A DNA stretch of 5,494 nt from NCBI GenBank assembly GCA_005881495.1, contig VBHI01000235.1, forward strand, positions 1 to 5,494. The letters are read 5' to 3'. Source of the DNA: Chloroflexota bacterium (GTDB lineage Bacteria > Chloroflexota > Ktedonobacteria > Ktedonobacterales > Ktedonobacteraceae). This document shows positions 1 to 3,978 of this stretch, piece after piece. The notes below the pieces were generated by a model, which had not been told where the DNA came from, did no database searches, and was given only the letters and a program-made list of their open reading frames with translations. Numbering within the stretch: position 1 is the first letter of the stretch; each line of letters starts with the position of its first letter. The position numbers and the translations under genes were made by a program.

Positions 1-26
1 ACGGGTTATCCAGGAGGAGATTCGGC

Positions 27-69
27 GGGGCCGATAAATCGGCGATGGGCGCGATAAATCGGCCCCTAC
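27..69 (-). repeat. 43-bp palindromic repeat, copy 1 (contains the proS stop codon)
   Basis: On the minus strand it starts GTAGGGGCCGATTTATCG and ends with ATCGGCCCC. It matches 3916-3958 in inverse orientation at 42 of 43 positions. It has 9-bp terminal complementarity (GGGGCCGAT/ATCGGCCCC) and an internal direct repeat, CGATAAATCGGC. The TAG that ends the bacterial-type ProRS (68-66) is the second to fourth base of the repeat. It could form a hairpin after the gene, but no T-run follows, so terminator function is unproven. Confidence 0.88.
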
Positions 70-1841
70 AGTGCCTTCACGATCACCACAAGGGGCAGGT
101 TAGTGAAGGCGTCGATGGTTACTTGCTGGATAACCCGTACAGCATCCTCAAGCGGCACTATCCTGCTCTCCTTTTGGGAGCGCAGTTTCAGTTCAAAACC
201 ACCGTTCTTCAGAGAACGTTTGCTCACCACTGCACGCAGTGGCAAGCCCAGCAAATCGGCATCGTTGAACTTGACACCCGCGGTCTCAGTACGATCGTCG
301 AAGAGCGCCTCGACGCCCGCTGCCAGCAGATCCGCGTAGAGTTGCTCTGCCGCGGAACTTGTCTCTTCCTTGTCCAGGTCAAGCCCAACCAGCGCTACAT
401 GGTATGGCGCGATACTAAAGGGCCAGATGATGCCCTTCTCATCGTGGCTCTGCTCCACCATCGTTGCCATGATGCGCCCAACACCGATGCCATAACAGCC
501 CATCAGGATCGGATGCGACACACCATCAGCATCCAGGAAGTAGGCCCCAAAAGACTCGCTATAGCGCGTCCCCAACTTGAAGATGTGCCCGACCTCGCTC
601 CCGCGCACAGCGTGCAGCGTACCACCACAGCGCACGCAGGTGGAACCTTCATAAGCAGAGGCAACGTCATCCCATACGTCCACGCGGAAGTCACGCGGAA
701 AGTTAACATTTTTCAGGTGGTAGTCAACGCGGTTCGCGCCCGCTACGAAGTTATTGCCCATCTGCACAGATGGATCGGCGACGATGAGCACCAGGTCATC
801 CTTATCCAACGGCGATGTATAGCCAGCGACGATGCCAGCCGCTGCCAGTTCCTCTGCTGTAGCCAGGTGCATATTGGCCGCGTTGACGCCGTTATGATAT
901 AGCGTGTTCGCCAACTTGACCTCGTTGATCTCCAGGTCGCCGCGTACGATGGACAGAATGAGCTTACCGCCAGCCACATAGCAGACCGCTTTGAGCGTCT
1001 TCGCCTCTGGAATGTGCAGGTAGGACGCGAGATCGCTAATCGACATACAATTGGGCGTATAAACTTCCTCCAACGCCTTCTCTGGCTCTTTAGCCAGTTC
1101 CGTGCGCACAAATTCGGCTTTCTCGCGGTTCGCGGCATAGTCGCAGCGATCACAGATCATCGCGTCATCTTCGCCGGCCTCGGTAATGGCGATAAACTCC
1201 TGAGAATCCTTGCCACCTATGGCGCCGCTGTCCGCTTGAATGACAATGAAGTTCATCCCACAGCGTGTGAAGATGGCACGATAAGCGTCAGCCATTTTGC
1301 GATAACTGATATCCATGCCCTCGTAGTCGGCGTCAAAGCTGTACAGGTCCTTCATAATGAACTCTCGTACGCGCAAAAGTCCAGCGCGAGGACGTGGCTC
1401 GTCGCGCAGCTTGGTCTGAATCTGGTAGACCAGTTGCGGTAGATCGCGGTAGCTGCGCACAAACTCGGCTGCCAGCGACGTCACCACCTCTTCATGTGTT
1501 GGGCCAAGCACCATATCGCGCCCCTTGCGGTCCTTCAACTTGAAGAGCACATCGCCCATCGCCTCGGTACGACTTGGGCCACCCCCAGGAGGTTCTTTAT
1601 CCCACAGGTCTTTCGGCTGGATCACCGGCATCGTTACTTCCTGGCCGCCTTTCCGATCCATCTCCTCGCGAATGATCTGTGAAATCTTCCGTATGACGCG
1701 GTTGCCCAGTGGCAACATACTGTAGACACCTGAGGTAAGCTGGCGTACATAGCCGCCTCGCACTAATAATTCCTGATTACCACCCTCTGAGTCGCGAGGT
1801 ACCTCGCGGAGCGTGGTTGTAAACTGTTGGGATACTCGCAT
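66..1841 (-). CDS. proS: Bacterial-type prolyl-tRNA synthetase (class II, with INS editing domain)
   Basis: Cytoplasmic class II aminoacyl-tRNA synthetase that charges tRNA-Pro with proline using ATP. At 591 aa it is slightly longer than the usual 565-575 aa. Motif 1 lies near residues 38-75 (SGVYSMLPLG followed by MPVIQP). VLGPTHEE is at 111-118 and motif 2 at about 143-166 (KLRDEPRPRAGLLRVREF). The INS editing domain spans about 225-405 and motif 3 is GCYGIGVGR at 448-456; the anticodon-binding domain follows. By alignment from memory, K281, D356 and H375 correspond to the E. coli INS residues K279, D350 and H369 used to clear Ala-tRNA-Pro, so editing looks intact. The ATG is preceded by AGGAGG four bases upstream. 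It is the second gene of the T-box operon, 71 bp after the other ProRS. Oddities are a Pro/Gly-rich variation at residues 82-91 and a hydrophobic C-terminal tail whose stop lies in a dispersed repeat. Family assignment is very secure. Confidence 0.97.
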   Translation of the reverse strand: MRVSQQFTTTLREVPRDSEGGNQELLVRGGYVRQLTSGVYSMLPLGNRVIRKISQIIREEMDRKGGQEVTMPVIQPKDLWDKEPPGGGPSRTEAMGDVLFKLKDRKGRDMVLGPTHEEVVTSLAAEFVRSYRDLPQLVYQIQTKLRDEPRPRAGLLRVREFIMKDLYSFDADYEGMDISYRKMADAYRAIFTRCGMNFIVIQADSGAIGGKDSQEFIAITEAGEDDAMICDRCDYAANREKAEFVRTELAKEPEKALEEVYTPNCMSISDLASYLHIPEAKTLKAVCYVAGGKLILSIVRGDLEINEVKLANTLYHNGVNAANMHLATAEELAAAGIVAGYTSPLDKDDLVLIVADPSVQMGNNFVAGANRVDYHLKNVNFPRDFRVDVWDDVASAYEGSTCVRCGGTLHAVRGSEVGHIFKLGTRYSESFGAYFLDADGVSHPILMGCYGIGVGRIMATMVEQSHDEKGIIWPFSIAPYHVALVGLDLDKEETSSAAEQLYADLLAAGVEALFDDRTETAGVKFNDADLLGLPLRAVVSKRSLKNGGFELKLRSQKESRIVPLEDAVRVIQQVTIDAFTNLPLVVIVKAL

Positions 1842-1845
1842 AATT

Positions 1846-1851
1846 CCTCCT
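1846..1851 (-). promoter_or_regulatory. Shine-Dalgarno site of bacterial-type proS
   Basis: A perfect AGGAGG on the minus strand ends four bases before the ATG at 1841, which supports that start. It allows independent translation of the second gene of the operon despite the 71-bp intercistronic gap. Confidence 0.85.
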
Positions 1852-1869
1852 ATCTACACGGTCAAGGCA

Positions 1870-1891
1870 AGCACATCGCTAGCACATCGCT
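1870..1891. repeat. 11-bp tandem duplication in the intercistronic gap
   Basis: The 11-mer AGCACATCGCT occurs twice head to tail (1870-1880 and 1881-1891) in the 71-bp gap between the two ProRS genes. No function is evident. It looks like a slippage duplication and leaves the downstream Shine-Dalgarno site untouched. Confidence 0.7.
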
Positions 1892-1912
1892 CGCCCGTCC
1901 GCTATCAAAGTT

Positions 1913-3364
1913 TTAGTAAGCCCGAGCGAAAATTGCCTCACAGGTGGCGGGCTTACCCGTGTAGAAGCATTTCCCTCTTACGCCCCCCTCTGGCTGGTCA
2001 AAGGGGATAGCCCTGAGAGTAGCTTTCGTCTCTCCCTTAATAGCCAGTTCTGCTGCGCTGTCTTCGGCCCATGTAACCCGTACAAAGCCTCGCTTTTCTG
2101 CGATAATCTGTTTGAACTCCTCGTAACTATCGGTATAATGGGTGTTTTGATCCTGGAATTCCTTTGCTCGCTGAAAAAGCGCCTTTTGAACTTCTTCTAA
2201 TAACGTGGGTAGGCGAGTTTCCAGGGCTTCTACCGCTACCGCTTCACGGGTACGATTATCGCGACGTACCAGCATGACGCTGTTGTTCTTAACATCGCGC
2301 GGCCCGATTTCCATGCGCACCGGCACTCCTCTCAATTCCCATTCATTAAATTTCCAGCCCGGCGTGTTTTCGCTCAAATCAATCTTGACGCGCACTTTGC
2401 CCTTCAGCATTTTTTCAACGCGTTCTAGCAATGCGCCAACCAGGGTTTTTTCCGCATCGTTGCGCCAGATTGGCACAATCACTACCTGGTAAGGAGCAAG
2501 ATGTGGAGGCAGTATTAATCCCGCATTATCCCCGTGTACCATAATAAGGCCGCCGATGAGACGCGTGCTCGCGCCCCAACTCGTTGTAGCGCAGTACTTA
2601 CGCAGTCCATCAGCATCCAGGTACTGTATATCGAAGCTCTCGGCAAAGTTTGTGCCAAGGTTATGGCTCGTACCCGCTTGCAAAGCTTTGCCATCGCCCA
2701 TCAACGCCTCAATGGTGTACGTGCGTAACGCTCCCGCGAACTTTTCGTTCTCGCTCTTGCGCCCCACGATAACCGGCATAGCCGCGTCTTCCTCGGCAAA
2801 TGCCCTGTACACCTCAAGCATCATCAGCGCCCGTTCTTCGGCTTCTTCAATAGTGCGGTGCGCAGTATGCCCCTCCTGCCACAGGAATTCAGAGGTACGC
2901 AAGAAGAGGGTTGTACGCTTCTCCCAACGCATCACATTATTCCACTGGTTTAACAAGATCGGCAGGTCACGATAGCTCTTCACCCATTTGGCAAAGCTGT
3001 GGCCAATAATAGTCTCGCTGGTTGGGCGAATAGCCAGTGGCTCTTCCAGCTCTTCGTTGCCTCCACGCGTCACCCAGGCCAGTTCTGGAGCGAATCCCTT
3101 GATATGCTCTGCTTCTTTCTCGATAAAACTGCGTGGAATAAGTAGAGGAAAGTAGGCATTGAGTACATCGGTTTCTTTGAACCGCGCATCCATCAACCGC
3201 TGGATATTCTCCCAGATAGCATAGCCATAAGGCCGGATGATCATACAGCCGCGCACGGGAGCATAGTCAGCCAATTCTGCCTTACGCACTACCTGGTTAT
3301 ACCATTGCGAAAAATTATCGTCCTGGTCGATTATGACCTCGACGTACCTATCTTCATCAACCAT
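1913..3364 (-). CDS. proS: Archaeal/eukaryote-type prolyl-tRNA synthetase (ProS type 3, no INS domain)
   Basis: Cytoplasmic class II ProRS of the archaeal/eukaryotic lineage, which also occurs in some bacteria. It charges tRNA-Pro. With the start chosen here it has 483 aa, normal for the family. Features seen, in this numbering: the motif 1 region ADYAPVRGCMIIRPYGYAIW at about 32-51; IRPTSE at 112-117; motif 2 at about 145-170 (MRWEKRTTLFLRTSEFLWQE); TSHNLGTNFAESFDI at about 232-246; motif 3 (TRLIGGLIMVHGD) at about 267-279; then the anticodon-binding domain and a C-terminal domain ending in the family's conserved terminal Tyr (FARAY). There is no editing insertion. The usual Cys4 zinc site is decayed: the first pair reads WAEDSAAE, and CxxC became CFYT. 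An upstream in-frame ATG at 3406 lacks a Shine-Dalgarno site, whereas the ATG at 3364 has GGGAG five bases upstream and matches the family N-terminus. First gene behind the T-box. Confidence 0.95.
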   Translation of the reverse strand: MVDEDRYVEVIIDQDDNFSQWYNQVVRKAELADYAPVRGCMIIRPYGYAIWENIQRLMDARFKETDVLNAYFPLLIPRSFIEKEAEHIKGFAPELAWVTRGGNEELEEPLAIRPTSETIIGHSFAKWVKSYRDLPILLNQWNNVMRWEKRTTLFLRTSEFLWQEGHTAHRTIEEAEERALMMLEVYRAFAEEDAAMPVIVGRKSENEKFAGALRTYTIEALMGDGKALQAGTSHNLGTNFAESFDIQYLDADGLRKYCATTSWGASTRLIGGLIMVHGDNAGLILPPHLAPYQVVIVPIWRNDAEKTLVGALLERVEKMLKGKVRVKIDLSENTPGWKFNEWELRGVPVRMEIGPRDVKNNSVMLVRRDNRTREAVAVEALETRLPTLLEEVQKALFQRAKEFQDQNTHYTDSYEEFKQIIAEKRGFVRVTWAEDSAAELAIKGETKATLRAIPFDQPEGGVRGKCFYTGKPATCEAIFARAY

Positions 3365-3393
3365 ATCTTCTCCCACTCCCTGTGATGTTGCGG
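3356..3393. repeat. 38-bp direct repeat, copy 1 (at the proS start)
   Basis: This segment contains the Shine-Dalgarno site and the start codon with the first codons of the archaeal-type proS. It is repeated without mismatch at 3430-3467, 74 bp away. Its outer 13 bp (TGTGATGTTGCGG, 3381-3393) also occur inverted at 3493-3505. Confidence 0.9.
3370..3374 (-). promoter_or_regulatory. Shine-Dalgarno site deciding the start of archaeal-type proS
   Basis: GGGAG lies five bases before the ATG at 3364, with a second GGGAG at 3380-3376. The alternative in-frame ATG at 3406 has no purine-rich site at a usable distance. The whole site lies within the 38-bp segment that is duplicated 74 bp upstream. Confidence 0.75.
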
Positions 3394-3429
3394 CCAGCGT
3401 CTGCATTTGCTGAAAGAGGTCGCATCCTT

Positions 3430-3467
3430 ATCAACCATATCTTCTCCCACTCCCTGTGATGTTGCGG
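3430..3467. repeat. 38-bp direct repeat, copy 2 (upstream duplicate)
   Basis: Perfect copy of 3356-3393. It carries a duplicate ribosome-binding site and ATG, and its last 13 bp form part of the left arm of the long hairpin at 3455-3505. Identity drops sharply outside the 38 bp, although the following codons remain similar (GTTGATAAGGAT against GTTGATGAAGAT). This suggests a recent segmental duplication. Confidence 0.9.
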
Positions 3468-3505
3468 GTTTGGCGGACGCAGTCTGCCAAACCCGCAACA
3501 TCACA
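3455..3505. repeat. Long inverted repeat (24-bp arms, 3-nt loop)
   Basis: Arms 3455-3478 and 3482-3505 are complementary over 24 positions apart from one G/T pair (3475/3485), with the loop GCA. The inner core GTTTGGC...GCCAAAC looks like a small dispersed palindromic element. On the minus strand the T-run precedes the hairpin rather than following it, so this is not a terminator for the operon. In the transcript it would fold just upstream of the first duplicated ribosome-binding site, after the T-box terminator. Confidence 0.85.
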
Positions 3506-3555
3506 AAAAAACATTGCGAAGAGCGCAGCGATGAGGCCGCAGTAAAGCAAACAAT

Positions 3556-3587
3556 AAAAAAACTCGCCCTTCATAAATAAGGACGAG
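3556..3587 (-). terminator. Intrinsic terminator of the T-box leader
   Basis: Minus-strand stem CTCGTCCTT / AAGGGCGAG (9 bp including one G-U), a 7-nt loop, then seven T. The 5' arm is the same CTCGTCCTT that closes the T-box antiterminator, so the two folds exclude each other. It is the expression platform that stops transcription before the proS genes when tRNA-Pro is charged. Confidence 0.93.
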
Positions 3588-3835
3588 ATCATTACCCGTG
3601 GTGCCACCTTTTTTGAATGATGCTTTTCAGCACAACTCCACTCACACGGTCATCCAATCATCGATGACCGCTCCTCCCCGGTAACGGTGAGGCCTACCGG
3701 TCAGCTTGTTCGCTGACGCTCTCAGGTGGGTTCGACGTGGCATCCATCCGCCGGCTTGCACCCTCCCGGCTCGCTGCTTGACTACCCCAACGTCTACTGG
3801 TCCTGATCATAGCGTTACTGATATCCTGATAACGA
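3556..3835 (-). promoter_or_regulatory. T-box riboswitch (proline)
   Basis: Leader RNA that senses uncharged tRNA-Pro. Stem I base: CGCT (3814-3811) and CAGG (3805-3802) pair with CCTG (3726-3723) and AGCG (3720-3717). The specifier loop has AGTA (3798-3795) opposite GAACCCA (3733-3727); the specifier is CCC (3730-3728) or, one base on, CCA, both proline codons. The distal stem I hairpin is GCCGG/CCGGC (3770-3766 with 3754-3750). Stem II: GTCAGC/GCTGAC (3717-3700). Stem IIA/B pseudoknot: CCGGTA/TACCGG (3700-3695 with 3683-3678), with loop CCTC (3692-3689) able to pair with GAGG (3676-3673). Stem III: CGGTCATC/GATGACCG (3670-3647). Antiterminator: AAGG (3610-3607), 7-nt bulge TGGCACC (3606-3600), ACGGG (3599-3595) pairing with CTCGT (3587-3583), and CCTT (3582-3579). 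It fits the two synthetase genes downstream. The 5' end is estimated from the promoter. Confidence 0.96.
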
Positions 3836-3840
3836 CACCA

Positions 3841-3869
3841 AGAATACATCATGTTACATGAAATGTCAA
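3841..3869 (-). promoter_or_regulatory. Sigma-A-type promoter of the T-box-proS-proS operon
   Basis: On the minus strand a perfect -35 TTGACA (3869-3864) is followed by a 17-bp spacer and a -10 TATTCT (3846-3841), with AT-rich sequence upstream. Transcription would begin near 3835, about 20 bases before stem I of the T-box. The spacer contains the perfect palindrome CATGTTACATG (3850-3860). Confidence 0.85.
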
Positions 3870-3915
3870 GCACAATTTTTGCCCAGACATACGAAAAAAA
3901 GTACGCAAACCAGCC

Positions 3916-3958
3916 GTAGGGGCCGATTTATCGCGCCCACCGCCGATTTATCGGCCCC
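3916..3958 (+). repeat. 43-bp palindromic repeat, copy 2
   Basis: Matches 27-69 in opposite orientation with a single mismatch. It sits between the stop codon of the membrane protein and the promoter of the proS operon. No convincing target-site duplication flanks it. It is probably a member of a dispersed, non-coding palindromic family; that is inference from two copies in this window. Confidence 0.88.
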
Positions 3959-3978
3959 CTATGACCTCACCTTTCGCC

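Larger units (their letters stand above)
3331..3438 (-). other. 35-codon upstream ORF created by duplication of the proS start region
   Basis: The upstream copy of the duplicated segment carries the same GGGAG site (3444-3448) and ATG (3438) as the real proS start. Because the copies are 74 bp apart, this ATG opens a different frame. That frame begins MVDKDATSF, runs through the proS start codon and stops at TAA (3333-3331), 31 bp beyond it. The predicted peptide resembles no known protein and has only one proline codon, so a proline-sensing leader peptide is not supported. Translation here could compete with proS initiation; that is inference. It may simply be a by-product of the duplication. 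Confidence 0.4.

Noticed and set aside
27..69. CRISPR-like repeat
   Set aside because: There are only two copies, nearly 3.9 kb apart and in opposite orientation, with no spacers or cas genes.
45..902. Long open frame on the plus strand (285 codons)
   Set aside because: It lies wholly antisense to the bacterial-type proS, starts inside a palindromic repeat, has no ribosome-binding site and resembles no protein. It is a shadow of the real gene.
1842..1880. Second promoter in front of the bacterial-type proS (TTGACC in the gap)
   Set aside because: With a 17-bp spacer the -10 would fall on the start codon and reads TATGCG. This leaves no room for a leader, so co-transcription is more likely.
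2556..2975. Plus-strand open frame opposite the archaeal-type proS
   Set aside because: Antisense shadow of a well-supported synthetase gene, with no translation signal and low-complexity Ser/Arg-rich product.
3331..3438. Proline leader peptide controlling attenuation
   Set aside because: The uORF has one proline codon only, and the operon already has a complete T-box with its own terminator upstream.
3455..3511. Long hairpin followed by a run of A as an intrinsic terminator
   Set aside because: On the plus strand it is followed by A rather than T, and on the minus strand the T-run precedes it. It would also lie after the T-box terminator and block proS, so it is treated as a repeat.
3890..3920. 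Intrinsic terminator for the membrane protein gene (TACG...CGTA followed by a T-run on the minus strand)
   Set aside because: The stem is only four base pairs with a nine-base loop. It is too weak to call, although the T-run is real.
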